A stretch of DNA of 64,000 bases, taken from Fictibacillus solisalsi (lineage in GTDB: Bacteria; Bacillota; Bacilli; Bacillales; Fictibacillaceae). A program made the translations under genes and the position numbers. This document shows, one piece after another, positions 1 through 8,353 of the stretch (the first letter of the stretch is position 1; the number at the start of each line of letters is the position of its first letter). The notes beneath the pieces were generated by a model. It was not told where the DNA came from, made no database searches, and saw nothing but the letters and a program-made list of their open reading frames with translations. The stretch lies in the NCBI RefSeq assembly GCF_900103485.1, contig NZ_FNHW01000001.1:1709418-1773417 (forward strand), read 5' to 3'.

Positions 1-500
1 ACAAGTTCCGGCGTGTAAGCTGTGCTCATATCCGGGAAACGCGGACCGAGTTCTGCCTCGTTCGGGCCGATCAGCGGATTGGCGCCTGTCATATTCAGGT
101 GATCGTTAATAATCATAAGGTCTCCCGCTGAAAATTCCGGGTTCATTCCGCCGCATGCATTGGTTACAACCACCAGCTTAACCCCCAGACCTTTCATGAC
201 ACGCACAGGAAATGTTACATCCTGCATGCTGTAACCTTCATAATAATGAAAACGCCCCTGCATGGCTAAAACGGTCTTTCCGTTCAGCGTACCAATTACC
301 AGTTTGCCTGCATGTCCTTCAACCGTTGAGACAGGGAAATGAGGGATCTCACTGTAATCGATTTGAACGGCATTTTCAATTTCATCGGCCAGTTCACCAA
401 GGCCTGAGCCGAGAATCAAACCAATTTCAGGTTGTTTTCCTTCTATTTTGGATTGAATCAATGTTGCTGCTTCATTCATATTAGATAATAGTGTAGCCAT
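1..500 (-). CDS. Purine nucleoside phosphorylase, second tandem copy (partial)
   Basis: Partial: the 3' end lies beyond the left edge, leaving 166 codons from the start. The product should phosphorolyse purine (deoxy)nucleosides to base and (deoxy)ribose 1-phosphate in the cytosol, as in the trimeric PNP/MTAP family. Seen: the LGSGLGELAD phosphate loop near residue 30, GRFHYYEGY near 85, TNACGG near 117 and NPLIGPN near 145. It begins 14 bases after the stop of a clearly similar PNP gene. Its ribosome site AAGGGAGG overlaps that stop, so it is the second copy of a tandem duplication in the deoB operon. The other copy has TNAAGG where this one has TNACGG. Substrate preference cannot be read from what is visible. 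Confidence 0.9.
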   Translation of the reverse strand, partial: MATLLSNMNEAATLIQSKIEGKQPEIGLILGSGLGELADEIENAVQIDYSEIPHFPVSTVEGHAGKLVIGTLNGKTVLAMQGRFHYYEGYSMQDVTFPVRVMKGLGVKLVVVTNACGGMNPEFSAGDLMIINDHLNMTGANPLIGPNEAELGPRFPDMSTAYTPEL

Positions 501-514
501 GTTTTCTTCCTCCC

Positions 515-1333
515 TTAAATGGTTTTAACAATGCCTTTAACCAGGCCAAGGAAATTCGATTTTACCCGTTCAGTGGTTTCCATCACTTCATCATGGGTTA
601 GCGGCTGATCCAGAATCCCTGCAGCCATGTTGGAGATGCATGACAATCCGAGCACCTTCATGCCTGAATGGCGTGCCACAATGACCTCGGGAACAGTGGA
701 CATGCCAACTGCATCTCCGCCAAGAATACGGAGCATGCGGATTTCCGCCGGTGTTTCATAACTTGGTCCAGAGTTCGCCACATAGACCCCTTCTTTGAGG
801 GAAATTCCAAGCGAGGATGCAGCCTGGCGGGCTGTATTCTGCAGCTCTGGCGTGTAGGCATCCGACATATCAGGGAACCGCACGCCAAACGAGCTGTCGT
901 TTGGCCCGATGAGCGGATTGTCACCCAGGTTGTTGATATGGTCGGTAATCAGCATAAGGTCCCCCGCCTGAAACGACGTGTTAATTCCACCTGCAGCATT
1001 TGTTACGATGACACTGCTTACGCCAAGTTCCTTCATTACGCGCACCGGAAAAGTTACCTTCCCCAGTGAATATCCTTCATAATAATGAAAGCGTCCCTGC
1101 ATCGCGATCACTTGCTTACCCTCAAGTTCCCCGATGACAAGCTGTCCGGCATGACCCTCAACCGTTGAGACTGGAAATTCAGGAATATCACTGTAAGGAA
1201 GAACCACAGCGTTTTGAATTTCATCAGCAAGAATTCCAAGACCAGAGCCCAAAATCAATCCGATTTCAGGTTGGGAAGAAAGTTTGTTTTGTATAAAATC
1301 TGCAGCGGTTTGAATCGGTTTCAATTCTCCCAT
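515..1333 (-). CDS. pupG: Purine nucleoside phosphorylase
   Basis: Full-length 272-residue PNP/MTAP-family enzyme, cytosolic, releasing purine base and (deoxy)ribose 1-phosphate from inosine or guanosine type nucleosides. Motifs: [10 protein letters not shown] near residue 30, GRFHYYEGY near 82, TNAAGG near 113, GPSYETPAE near 190, and VGMSTVPE followed by SCISNMAAG, which carries the base-binding Asn, near 238. It sits 11 bases after deoB, whose enzyme converts the ribose 1-phosphate product to ribose 5-phosphate. This deoB-pupG order is the one known from Bacillus subtilis (drm-pupG). A second, similar copy follows directly downstream. Confidence 0.95.
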   Translation of the reverse strand: MGELKPIQTAADFIQNKLSSQPEIGLILGSGLGILADEIQNAVVLPYSDIPEFPVSTVEGHAGQLVIGELEGKQVIAMQGRFHYYEGYSLGKVTFPVRVMKELGVSSVIVTNAAGGINTSFQAGDLMLITDHINNLGDNPLIGPNDSSFGVRFPDMSDAYTPELQNTARQAASSLGISLKEGVYVANSGPSYETPAEIRMLRILGGDAVGMSTVPEVIVARHSGMKVLGLSCISNMAAGILDQPLTHDEVMETTERVKSNFLGLVKGIVKTI

Positions 1334-1344
1334 TTCATTTCCCC

Positions 1345-2529
1345 CTAGTTTAATTGATCTAAAAAGCTTACGCCGTGCTCCGGCAGCTTCACATGATAAT
1401 TATCGGCTACTGTAGCTCCAATGTCAGCAAAAGTTTTGCTCACGTTCAGCGGTTTTCCTGACTCGATGCCCTTGTAATACACAAGGAGAGGCACGTATTC
1501 ACGTGTATGGTCAGTTCCATGGTGAACCGGATCGTTTCCATGGTCGGCAGTGATGATTAAAACGTCATCCTCATTCAGCTTTTCAAACACTTCCGGAAGC
1601 CGGGCATCAAACTCCTGCAGGGCTTCCCCATAGCCTTTTGGATCGCGTCTGTGTCCAAATAACGCATCAAAATCAACTAGGTTTATGAAGTTAAGCCCTG
1701 TAAACGACTGGTCCATGGATTTAACAAGCTGATCCATGCCATCCATATTGGATTTAGTGCGGATCGCCTGAGTCACTCCCTCACCATCATAAATATCAGA
1801 AATTTTCCCCAATGCAATCACATCATAGCCGCCGTCCTTCAGCTCGTTCATCACAGTTCTTCCAAACGGTTTGAGCGCATAATCATGGCGGTTTGAAGTC
1901 CGCTGAAAATCTCCCGGTTTACCGACGAACGGGCGGGCAATAATCCGGCCGATCATGTATTTTTCGTTCATTGTCATTTCTCTGGCCATTTCACAGATCT
2001 TGTACAACTCTTCAAGCGGAACAACATCTTCATGGGCGGCAATCTGAAGAACAGAGTCAGCGGATGTATAAACAATAAGCGCACCGGTGTTCACATGTTC
2101 TTCGCCCAGCTCTTTCATAATTTCCGTTCCTGATGCCGGCTTGTTTCCGATGATTTTGCGGCCGGATTTCTCCTCAAGCTGCTGAATCAGGTCGTCCGGA
2201 AATCCTTCCGGGAACGTCTGAAAGGGCTGGTCAATAAAGAGGCCCATGATTTCCCAGTGGCCGGTCATCGTGTCTTTTCCGTTCGATGCTTCCTGAAGCT
2301 TCGCATAATGGGCTTTCGGCGCTTTTGCCGCTTGAATTCCCTGGATTTCACGAATGTTGCCAAGACCCAGTGCTTCCATGTTCGGCATTTGAAGTCCATT
2401 CATTTCCCTTGCGATATGGCCAAGCGTATCTGAACCTTTATCGTCAAATTTTTCGGCATCAGGTGCTTCCCCGATCCCGACGGAATCCATCACAATTAAA
2501 AATGTGCGTTTGAACCGTTTATATTCCAT
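1345..2529 (-). CDS. deoB: Phosphopentomutase
   Basis: Interconverts (deoxy)ribose 1-phosphate and 5-phosphate, a metal-dependent member of the alkaline phosphatase superfamily. Seen: [13 protein letters not shown] at the N-terminus with the metal Asp, the DTLGH segment, NKPASGTEI near 150, and the metal-binding ITADHGNDP plus [10 protein letters not shown] near 330. I start it at the ATG at 2529, which has GGAGG 9 bases upstream and gives 394 residues, the family length. An in-frame ATG 21 bases further out lacks such a site. First gene of the nucleoside salvage operon with two PNPs. The 116-base gap to xerD holds the xerD terminator and presumably this operon's promoter. Confidence 0.95.
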   Translation of the reverse strand: MEYKRFKRTFLIVMDSVGIGEAPDAEKFDDKGSDTLGHIAREMNGLQMPNMEALGLGNIREIQGIQAAKAPKAHYAKLQEASNGKDTMTGHWEIMGLFIDQPFQTFPEGFPDDLIQQLEEKSGRKIIGNKPASGTEIMKELGEEHVNTGALIVYTSADSVLQIAAHEDVVPLEELYKICEMAREMTMNEKYMIGRIIARPFVGKPGDFQRTSNRHDYALKPFGRTVMNELKDGGYDVIALGKISDIYDGEGVTQAIRTKSNMDGMDQLVKSMDQSFTGLNFINLVDFDALFGHRRDPKGYGEALQEFDARLPEVFEKLNEDDVLIITADHGNDPVHHGTDHTREYVPLLVYYKGIESGKPLNVSKTFADIGATVADNYHVKLPEHGVSFLDQLN

Positions 2530-2633
2530 TCCTAATGACCTCCAGTACAAAATAATTCATCTTTAGATACTATATCCCACCATCACTGACAGCAAACTAA
2601 GATCAAATGATGTCAGAAGTCAGACCTCTTGAT

Positions 2634-2655
2634 TTAAAAAAAGGCTTACGCCCTT
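2634..2655 (-). terminator. Terminator with the xerD stop codon in its loop
   Basis: On the minus strand a 6-base stem (one G-U pair) closes a GTAA tetraloop and is followed by seven T. The TAA of the loop, at 2646-2648, is the xerD stop codon, so coding and terminator overlap completely. Confidence 0.75.
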
Positions 2656-3536
2656 GGATGATAGGCAGCATAAATATCTTTCAATCTCGTTTTTGACACA
2701 TGGGTATAAATCTGAGTGGTTGAAATATCCGCATGGCCCAGCATTTCCTGAACCGCCCTTAAATCTGCTCCATTCTCCAGCAAGTGAGTGGCGAATGAAT
2801 GCCTCAAAGTATGCGGGGTCAGTTCTTTTTCAATGTTTGCTTTTTGGGCAAGGTGCTTCAGGATTTTCCAGAATCCCTGACGTGACAAACGGTTGCCATG
2901 ATGGTTCAAAAACAGAGCGTTGCCGCTTTTCCCCTTTTGGAGAGCCGGCCTGCCTGACTCCAGATATACTTGAATAGCACTTGCCGCCATCTTGCCAAGA
3001 GGAATGATCCGTTCTTTGTTTCCTTTGCCAAGGCAGCGCAAAAATCCCATGGACAGATGGACATCGGACTGATCCAGGCTTACCAGCTCTGTCACCCTGA
3101 TGCCAGTAGCATACAGAAGTTCAAGCATAGCCTTGTCCCTCATACCAAAAGGCTGGTGTGAATCCGGAACATCTAAAAGCGCTTCCACTTCCTTCATCGA
3201 AAGGACCTTGGGCAGCTTGCGTTCGGTTTTTGGTGTTTCGATATGTACTGACGGATCGGCGTCGCTGATCTTTTCCCGAAGCAGATACTGATGGAACGAC
3301 CGGATCGATGCAATGTTTCTGGCTATGGTGGTCGCCGCTTTACCGTTCTCCTTCAAATGGAGCAGATAGCCTACAATATTGGCACGCTGAATCTTGCCGA
3401 CCGCATCGATACTTTCGACCTTTTCCATATACAGCGTATACTGCTCAAGATCACGGCGATAAGAATCAACGGTATTTTTCGAGAGACCACGTTCGACGAT
3501 CAAGTAATGTATAAAATCCTGGACATGATCTTTCAT
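2646..3536 (-). CDS. xerD: Site-specific tyrosine recombinase XerD
   Basis: Resolves chromosome dimers at dif together with XerC. Length is 296 residues from the chosen ATG, which has GGAG 7 bases upstream; an earlier ATG lies across that ribosome site itself. An N-terminal SAM-like core-binding domain (LSKNTVDSY, residues 18-26) precedes the catalytic domain. The R-K-H-R-H-Y set is visible: [46 protein letters not shown]. It follows yqzK by 11 bases, as in the B. subtilis fur-yqzK-ripX order. Nothing suggests an integrase of a mobile element: there are no flanking repeats or cargo. Confidence 0.95.
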   Translation of the reverse strand: MKDHVQDFIHYLIVERGLSKNTVDSYRRDLEQYTLYMEKVESIDAVGKIQRANIVGYLLHLKENGKAATTIARNIASIRSFHQYLLREKISDADPSVHIETPKTERKLPKVLSMKEVEALLDVPDSHQPFGMRDKAMLELLYATGIRVTELVSLDQSDVHLSMGFLRCLGKGNKERIIPLGKMAASAIQVYLESGRPALQKGKSGNALFLNHHGNRLSRQGFWKILKHLAQKANIEKELTPHTLRHSFATHLLENGADLRAVQEMLGHADISTTQIYTHVSKTRLKDIYAAYHPRA

Positions 3537-3547
3537 ATCTGCACTCC

Positions 3548-3787
3548 TCACTCACTGGATTCGTAAAAAAACAGCAGACGGATGAGCCAATTGCTCTCGT
3601 CCACACTTTCAGCGGCAGAATCGTTTTGGAATACCTTCACTGCTTTTCCTTTTGGCACGTCATATCTATGATAATTCTGATATTCCTGATTGATCCAAAG
3701 CAAACCAAAATAGAATAATAATGTGCAGGCCGTAAATGAAAAAAATATTTTGAATGCACTCCAGCATAATTTCAGCCAAGATCTCAT
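3548..3787 (-). CDS. yqzK: YqzK-family small membrane protein (DUF4227)
   Basis: 79 residues: a short basic N-terminus, one hydrophobic segment (about residues 11-31, ending LFYFGLLW), then a polar tail with [16 protein letters not shown]. This is the YqzK/DUF4227 type, of unknown function, found between fur and xerD in Bacillus. Membrane-anchored with most of the chain outside the segment. Spacing of 11 bases to xerD suggests co-transcription. I know of no demonstrated role. Confidence 0.85.
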   Translation of the reverse strand: MRSWLKLCWSAFKIFFSFTACTLLFYFGLLWINQEYQNYHRYDVPKGKAVKVFQNDSAAESVDESNWLIRLLFFYESSE

Positions 3788-3910
3788 GTCTTTAAGCCTC
3801 CCCGTACACTTATTAGTACAGGTTATGCCAAAGAATTAAAGGATTATACACATTTTCTATTTTCACTGTAACTTTACGTTAACTTATTCCTTTGGATTTG
3901 TAAATAAATA

Positions 3911-3956
3911 AAAAAATGATGAGCATCATTCATTCGGATGTCTCATCATTTTTTTC
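3911..3956 (-). terminator. fur terminator overlapping the fur stop
   Basis: Inverted repeat ATGATGAG / CTCATCAT with an 18-base loop. It has a T run on the plus strand and an A run (T run on minus) at the other side, so it can act both ways. The fur stop codon at 3930-3932 lies inside the loop. Confidence 0.75.
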
Positions 3957-4394
3957 CTTCCCATGACAGCGGTGGCAGATCCCGTGAAAGGTCAGGCGAT
4001 GGTCTTTAATTTTAAAATTCCATCCTTCTTCCACTACTTTTTCTACATCTTCCAGAAGATCCTCCTGAATTTCATCAACGGCTCCACATTCGAGGCAGAC
4101 GAGGTGATGATGAAAGTGAGCGGCTCCTTCTGTTCGGAGATCATAGCGGGAAACCCCATCACCAAAATTTATTTTATCGACCACTTTCAATTCGGTTAAT
4201 AATTCCAATGTACGGTACACGGTTGCGAGACCTATTTCCGGCGCTTTCTCCTTCACCAGCAAATATACGTCTTCTGCGCTTAAATGATCTTCCTCATTCT
4301 CAAGGAGGACTCTAACGGTTGCTTCTCGCTGGGGAGTAAGCTTGTAGCTCTGGGAATGCAGCTGTTTTTTGATACGGTCAATACGGCTTTCCAT
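3930..4394 (-). CDS. fur: Ferric uptake regulator Fur
   Basis: Iron-sensing dimeric repressor of the Fur family, 154 residues from the ATG with GGGAGG 7 bases upstream; an upstream ATG 60 bases out has no site. Winged-helix N-domain: LTPQREATVRVLLE and GLATVYRTLELL (recognition helix, near residue 55). C-domain: the HHHLVCLECG metal segment near 90, followed by a second zinc CxxC pair, CHRCHG, near the end. I call Fur rather than PerR or Zur from gene order (spoIIM-fur-yqzK-xerD) and sequence feel; family members are close. PerR-type boxes lie just upstream. Confidence 0.9.
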   Translation of the reverse strand: MESRIDRIKKQLHSQSYKLTPQREATVRVLLENEEDHLSAEDVYLLVKEKAPEIGLATVYRTLELLTELKVVDKINFGDGVSRYDLRTEGAAHFHHHLVCLECGAVDEIQEDLLEDVEKVVEEGWNFKIKDHRLTFHGICHRCHGKEKNDETSE

Positions 4395-4455
4395 ACCTGA
4401 TCCTCCCTTATGTTTCACATCCATATTATAAGTCATGAGAAGAAAAGGTGTCAAT

Positions 4456-4493
4456 TTAAAATGATTATAATATACAGTTTAAAATAATTATTA
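4456..4493 (-). promoter_or_regulatory. PerR/Fur-type operator boxes upstream of fur
   Basis: On the minus strand TTATAATCATTTTAA (4456-4470) matches the Per box TTATAATnATTATAA in all but one defined position. A second, weaker 7-1-7 repeat lies at 4479-4493. In B. subtilis fur is PerR-regulated, so peroxide control is likely. Fur and Per boxes are similar, so autoregulation by Fur is possible too. Confidence 0.6.
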
Positions 4494-4512
4494 TCTGATA
4501 ATTCATAGGGTT

Positions 4513-5151
4513 TTATTTTTTTGTCAAACTCATAACACCTTCCATTAAATGGGGAGAGAGGTACGCTTCAAACAAAGATGCAAGCCCTAAAAGTAATCCC
4601 ACAGCAAGGATGAGTGCCGAGTACTTGAAGAACTTTGGAAAAAAAGGCTCGCTCGACTTTTTTAGAAATTGCTGCCTGATCATTTTGATCGAAAATAGAA
4701 TGGAAGCGGCTGCGGCAATAATGATGCCGGGAACCAAAACGATGTTCTGTGGCAGCACCGATACAAAAGCCAGCAGAAATCCATGCCATCCCATTTGGTT
4801 AACCAGGAATCCGACCGTAAACCCAATCACCACACCCTTGATAAACAGCATGATCAAAATGACCGGCAGACCGATGACAGACAAGCCCAGAATCCACATG
4901 AGCATGATGTATTTAATATAGTGGCTGTAGCTTTGCGAAAACATATCCTTTGAATTGGCAAAGCTTCCATTGGAGACTTCACCAAAGAACCTCGACAGGT
5001 AATTCAGCAGATCTTGCTTTTGCCCAAGGGTCAGGCTGTTTACAATTACAGCGCCAAAAATGACGCCCATCAGCAGCAGGACGGAAACAAATACGTAGAG
5101 CGAATAGTGTTCCTGCAGATGGAACCAAACAAATCTTTTAATTGAAGCCAT
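4513..5151 (-). CDS. spoIIM: Stage II sporulation protein M
   Basis: Membrane component of the SpoIID-SpoIIM-SpoIIP complex, which removes peptidoglycan during engulfment. 212 residues, the usual length, with about five hydrophobic segments (near residues 18-38, 83-108, 110-125, 137-155, 172-195). The first follows FHLQEHYSLYVFV. Family-like features are GVIFGAVIVNSL and FLLAFVSVLPQNIVLVPG near 130-148. It lies just upstream of fur on the same strand, but with the fur operator region between, so transcription is probably separate and mother-cell specific (sigma-E in B. subtilis). I could not fix a promoter by eye. Confidence 0.9.
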   Translation of the reverse strand: MASIKRFVWFHLQEHYSLYVFVSVLLLMGVIFGAVIVNSLTLGQKQDLLNYLSRFFGEVSNGSFANSKDMFSQSYSHYIKYIMLMWILGLSVIGLPVILIMLFIKGVVIGFTVGFLVNQMGWHGFLLAFVSVLPQNIVLVPGIIIAAAASILFSIKMIRQQFLKKSSEPFFPKFFKYSALILAVGLLLGLASLFEAYLSPHLMEGVMSLTKK

Positions 5152-5220
5152 CTTTTTTCCTCCCTTACTCTCTTAATTCATTCTATGAATCAAATAGGGA
5201 GGTATGTCTATTTTTATTTG

Positions 5221-6408
5221 CTAGATTTGCTGTTGGGTGACCTTTCCGTATGTTCCTCCCCCTCCGGCACGGAGGGACAGCTTACCTTCTCTTGCCAGAA
5301 GGATATGGCGGACGACAGCTTCCGGTGCTACGGTTTTTAAATCCTTTTCTTCAATATCATGAAGCACCGCCATGTCCGTTCCAAAATGGTCCCTTAGTTT
5401 CTGCAGCGTTTTGGGGCCCAGAGCCGGAATAAATTCCAGCGGCACCTGGTGGATATAAGGCGGTCTTTCTCCCCTGTCAATCCGAGGCACCGGGAGGGCT
5501 GCCAATTCGTTAATTCTGTTTCGCACACCACGGATGACCGTCGTGCTCCTGCACTCCGCACATTCCATTCCTTTTTCTTCATAAATAACGGCAGAGCATT
5601 TGGCACAGGTGGTTTCGTAATATTTTCCGAGCCTAGGATCAAGCCCGTAATTGGCTGTTATCTTTCGTCCCTCTTTATTTTTCAGCGCGAGCTTAAACTC
5701 TGCAAATGTCGGTTTTTCCATTTGTATCGTCTGGTATTCCCGCCCGATTTTCTCCAGTGAATGGGCATCCGAATTTGAGAGAAACGGAAATTGCCGAAGC
5801 TCCTGGATCCCGTCGGCCATATTCGTATCCGAGCTTAAACCAAGCTCGATGGCATCGATGAGTTCTGGCATAAATATTTCAGAAAGCGAGCTCTTTACGC
5901 CTTTCCCGTACACACTTTTATGAGGCGTAAACACATGGGCAGGAATGAACAGGCCACCCAGCTCTTTGGTGGCACGCTGAAGGTTATGTGCCGATTCATA
6001 GATTCGCTGGGAGCTCAGGGTTACGTTTTTCATTCTTCCCTGCAAATACAGGCTGAACTGTTTCATCTTTTCCACTGTAGGAAAAAATGATAGAACATGT
6101 ACGGGTCCCCGGCAGTTTTCATCGTATATTTCAATCTCTGAACCGGGAAGAAGACATACATTCTCATACCACAATCCGCCTTCCGGATGTTCCCTCATTT
6201 CTCCTGACGCCAGCATCTCTTCCATTTCTTCAATGACTTCCGGCACATGGCAGTCTATGATTCCCAGAAGATTAATGCCCTTTACTGAGGACGCCATCTC
6301 GAGAATATTGGATAAAGTCAGTGTTCTTGCTCCGGTAATTTTCACCGGCTTCCCTGAACGGGATCTGCCGATATGCACGTGAAGATCGGCATAGTAAGTG
6401 TTAAGCAT
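5221..6408 (-). CDS. Endonuclease Q-type PHP-domain protein
   Basis: 395 residues. The N-terminal PHP (polymerase and histidinol phosphatase) metal-dependent domain begins YADLHVHIGRSRSGK. A second half carries two zinc-binding CxxC pairs (CAKC and CAEC, near residues 270-288) and a C-terminal helix-hairpin-helix-like LEFIPALGPKTLQKL. This architecture is that of EndoQ, which nicks DNA 5' of deaminated bases and abasic sites; older annotation calls the family UvrD-like (B. subtilis YqxK). The stop of nudF overlaps its start by 8 bases, so the two are translationally coupled. DNA repair role is inferred from family. Confidence 0.8.
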   Translation of the reverse strand: MLNTYYADLHVHIGRSRSGKPVKITGARTLTLSNILEMASSVKGINLLGIIDCHVPEVIEEMEEMLASGEMREHPEGGLWYENVCLLPGSEIEIYDENCRGPVHVLSFFPTVEKMKQFSLYLQGRMKNVTLSSQRIYESAHNLQRATKELGGLFIPAHVFTPHKSVYGKGVKSSLSEIFMPELIDAIELGLSSDTNMADGIQELRQFPFLSNSDAHSLEKIGREYQTIQMEKPTFAEFKLALKNKEGRKITANYGLDPRLGKYYETTCAKCSAVIYEEKGMECAECRSTTVIRGVRNRINELAALPVPRIDRGERPPYIHQVPLEFIPALGPKTLQKLRDHFGTDMAVLHDIEEKDLKTVAPEAVVRHILLAREGKLSLRAGGGGTYGKVTQQQI

Positions 6409-6955
6409 GATTCTCCATCTTCCTTTTCAGCTGTTCATATTGCACCGCATAAGCTGTTTTTGCATCATGAATCTGCTGGTCTTTTATAAGCTCAAGCGCT
6501 TCTTCAAGCGTTACTTCCATCACATCCAGAAATTCATCCTCATCCGGCTGCTGATCTTTGCATTCTTTCAGAGAGTCTGTATAAAACAAATGAATCAATT
6601 CATCAGCAAATCCCGGTGACGTGTAAAACGAGGTGAGGTATTCCAACTTTTCACACTCATACCCGGTTTCTTCACGCAGCTCACGCTCTGCACATTTTTG
6701 TGGATTTTCATCTTTTTCAAGCTTTCCTGCGGGAATTTCCACAATAATTTTATCCAGCGCTTTGCGGAACTGCCGGACAAAGAGAAGTTTATTTTCCGGG
6801 GTGATGGCAATAATAGCTACTGCGCCCGGATGTCTGATGATTTCTCGCTTGCCTTTATTTCCGTTCGGAAGCTCTACTTCCTGAATTTCCAAATCTATAA
6901 TTTTCCCTTCATAGACGGATTCAGTAGAAAGGGTCTTTTCATTTAAATGTTCCAT
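6401..6955 (-). CDS. nudF: ADP-ribose pyrophosphatase (Nudix)
   Basis: Hydrolyses ADP-ribose to AMP and ribose 5-phosphate. 184 residues, family length. The Nudix box is visible from GKLEKDENP to ERELREETGYE near residues 77-100, with all acidic metal ligands kept. Upstream FVRQFRKAL and downstream YTSPGFADELIHLF are typical of the ADPR subfamily. The start has a weak upstream site in the short divergent gap with mciZ. Same neighbourhood as B. subtilis nudF, next to mciZ and yqkF. Confidence 0.92.
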   Translation of the reverse strand: MEHLNEKTLSTESVYEGKIIDLEIQEVELPNGNKGKREIIRHPGAVAIIAITPENKLLFVRQFRKALDKIIVEIPAGKLEKDENPQKCAERELREETGYECEKLEYLTSFYTSPGFADELIHLFYTDSLKECKDQQPDEDEFLDVMEVTLEEALELIKDQQIHDAKTAYAVQYEQLKRKMENHA

Positions 6956-6976
6956 ACTGATCTCACTCCTGGTTCT

Positions 6977-7000
6977 ATAACTTATTTGGCTACATAAAGT
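6977..7000 (+). promoter_or_regulatory. Candidate sigma-E-type promoter for mciZ
   Basis: ATA at 6977-6979 and CATAAAGT at 6993-7000, 13 bases apart, resemble the mother-cell sigma-E pattern (ATA then CATACAnT) with two mismatches in the -10. mciZ is a sigma-E gene in B. subtilis. The match is weak and rests on context. Confidence 0.35.
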
Positions 7001-7046
7001 CTACCATAAGGAAATGCGTAACACACATTTAAAAGGAGCTGTTCAT

Positions 7047-7184
7047 GTGAAGATCTATATTCAGCCGAAAAGCGTGACCCTGGTGGGAAAAGCGTGGCAA
7101 ATAAGGTACATGCTCAAGCGTTATATGAAAGAACATACCACAGTGCAAGAGTGGATCTCTTCCGCCCCGGGGCCAAAACAGTGA
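7047..7184 (+). CDS. mciZ: Mother cell inhibitor of FtsZ, MciZ
   Basis: A 45-residue peptide read from GTG with AAAGGAG 8 bases upstream (an ATG one base earlier in another frame stops at once). It contains the hallmark LVGKAWQIRYMLKRY, then VQEWISS, closely matching the 40-residue B. subtilis MciZ (known PKGVVLVGKAWEIR...DWISKP pattern). MciZ binds FtsZ in the mother cell and blocks Z-ring assembly during sporulation. Position between nudF and yqkF is the same as in B. subtilis. This version runs about five residues longer at the C-terminus (APGPKQ). Confidence 0.9.
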   Translation: MKIYIQPKSVTLVGKAWQIRYMLKRYMKEHTTVQEWISSAPGPKQ

Positions 7185-7265
7185 CCCTGCAGGCTGGAAG
7201 GTTTTTTTTTGCCCGTTTTCATGCTACCCTTTTTTTAAATCTATCAAAAAAGGAGCTGGTATGTA

Positions 7266-8183
7266 ATGAAGCAGAACCAACTTGGATCCTCAGAGCTGCG
7301 AGTCAGTGAAATCGGACTGGGCTGCATGTCCCTTGTGCCGGAAAATGCGGCGGAAGGAAAAGAAATTATAAAGCGTGCGTATGAAGAAGGCGTTACTTAT
7401 TTTGACACAGCCGATCTCTATCAATTTGGCTGGAATGAGGAATTCGTAGGAAAAAACATCCGTCCTTTCAGAGATAACATCGTTCTGTCCACAAAGGTTG
7501 GAAACCGCTGGACAGCAAATAAAAAAAGCTGGGACTGGGATCCCTCGAAAACATACATAAAACAAGCCGTAAAGGATAGCCTGCACCGTTTGGGAACCGA
7601 TTATATTGATCTGTACCAGCTTCACGGAGGAACGATTGAAGACAACATGGATGAAACGATTTCAGCCTTCAACGAATTAAAACAGGAGGGCCTCGTCCGG
7701 GAATATGGCATTTCATCCATCCGGCCAAACGTGATTTCATATTACGCCGAGCATTCACAGATTGTCAGCGTCATGATGCAGTACAGCATCCTTGACCGGA
7801 GACCAGAAGAAGAAATGCTTGATTTTCTTCATGAAAAAAACATCAGCGTGATTGCCCGTGGGCCTGTTGCAAAAGGATGGCTTACCGAGCGCGCGTTGAA
7901 TCGCAGCAAAAGTGATCATTATCTTGAATATGAAGGAAAAGAAATCCAGGAAATAGTGAAAGGGCTGCAGGACAAATTGGACAGTGAGCGGACGTTGAGC
8001 CAGACGGCCATCCGTTATTCCCTGCACCATCCTGCGGTAGCAGCCGTTATTCCAGGGGCAAGCTCTGTTGAACAGCTGCTGTCAAATGTAGGTGCTGCTC
8101 ATACACCTGAACTTTCGGCAGATGACGTTGCCGTGATCCAGTCCCTTTCAAAAGCCTCTGTCTACGGTCAGCATCGACGATAA
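7266..8183 (+). CDS. yqkF: Aldo/keto reductase YqkF
   Basis: NADP(H)-dependent aldo/keto reductase, 305 residues, TIM barrel. Seen: SEIGLGCMSL near residue 15, FDTADLYQFGWNE (catalytic Asp and Tyr, near 45-50), STKVGNRW with the catalytic Lys, LYQLHGGT near 117, and PGASSVEQL at the cofactor site near 262. ATG chosen with AAGGAG upstream. Its physiological substrate is unknown. Follows mciZ on the same strand as in B. subtilis and ends at a strong hairpin. Confidence 0.9.
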   Translation: MKQNQLGSSELRVSEIGLGCMSLVPENAAEGKEIIKRAYEEGVTYFDTADLYQFGWNEEFVGKNIRPFRDNIVLSTKVGNRWTANKKSWDWDPSKTYIKQAVKDSLHRLGTDYIDLYQLHGGTIEDNMDETISAFNELKQEGLVREYGISSIRPNVISYYAEHSQIVSVMMQYSILDRRPEEEMLDFLHEKNISVIARGPVAKGWLTERALNRSKSDHYLEYEGKEIQEIVKGLQDKLDSERTLSQTAIRYSLHHPAVAAVIPGASSVEQLLSNVGAAHTPELSADDVAVIQSLSKASVYGQHRR

Positions 8184-8186
8184 AAT

Positions 8187-8231
8187 AAAAAGGCTGCCAT
8201 CGCCTGTTTACGGCGTTTGGCAGCCTTTTTG
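8187..8231. terminator. Bidirectional terminator between yqkF and the thiolase operon
   Basis: AAAGGCTGCCA / TGGCAGCCTTT inverted repeat with an 18-base loop that can itself pair, followed by T5 on plus and preceded by A5. It serves yqkF and may also end the convergent thiolase operon. Confidence 0.85.
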
Positions 8232-8353
8232 TTATTTTTTCTAAAGGTTGCTACTGCGGGAGAATTCACCTTCATTGAACCGTTGATTGGAATGCAAGGT
8301 GGAACGGAAATAGCCACTCCCGAAGAGCAAGTCTTATAAAAGGAGCTTTTGGT

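Noticed and set aside
2646-3536. Integrase of a mobile element
   Set aside because: Length, motifs and position next to yqzK/fur identify chromosomal XerD; no att repeats or cargo nearby.
7185-7212. T9 run after mciZ as a terminator
   Set aside because: No stable stem precedes it, only a 4-bp possibility with a G-U pair; the yqkF ribosome site follows soon.
7094-7309. 71-codon plus frame overlapping mciZ and yqkF
   Set aside because: Out of frame with mciZ and reads through its 3' region and the yqkF ribosome site; mciZ is the convincing gene here.
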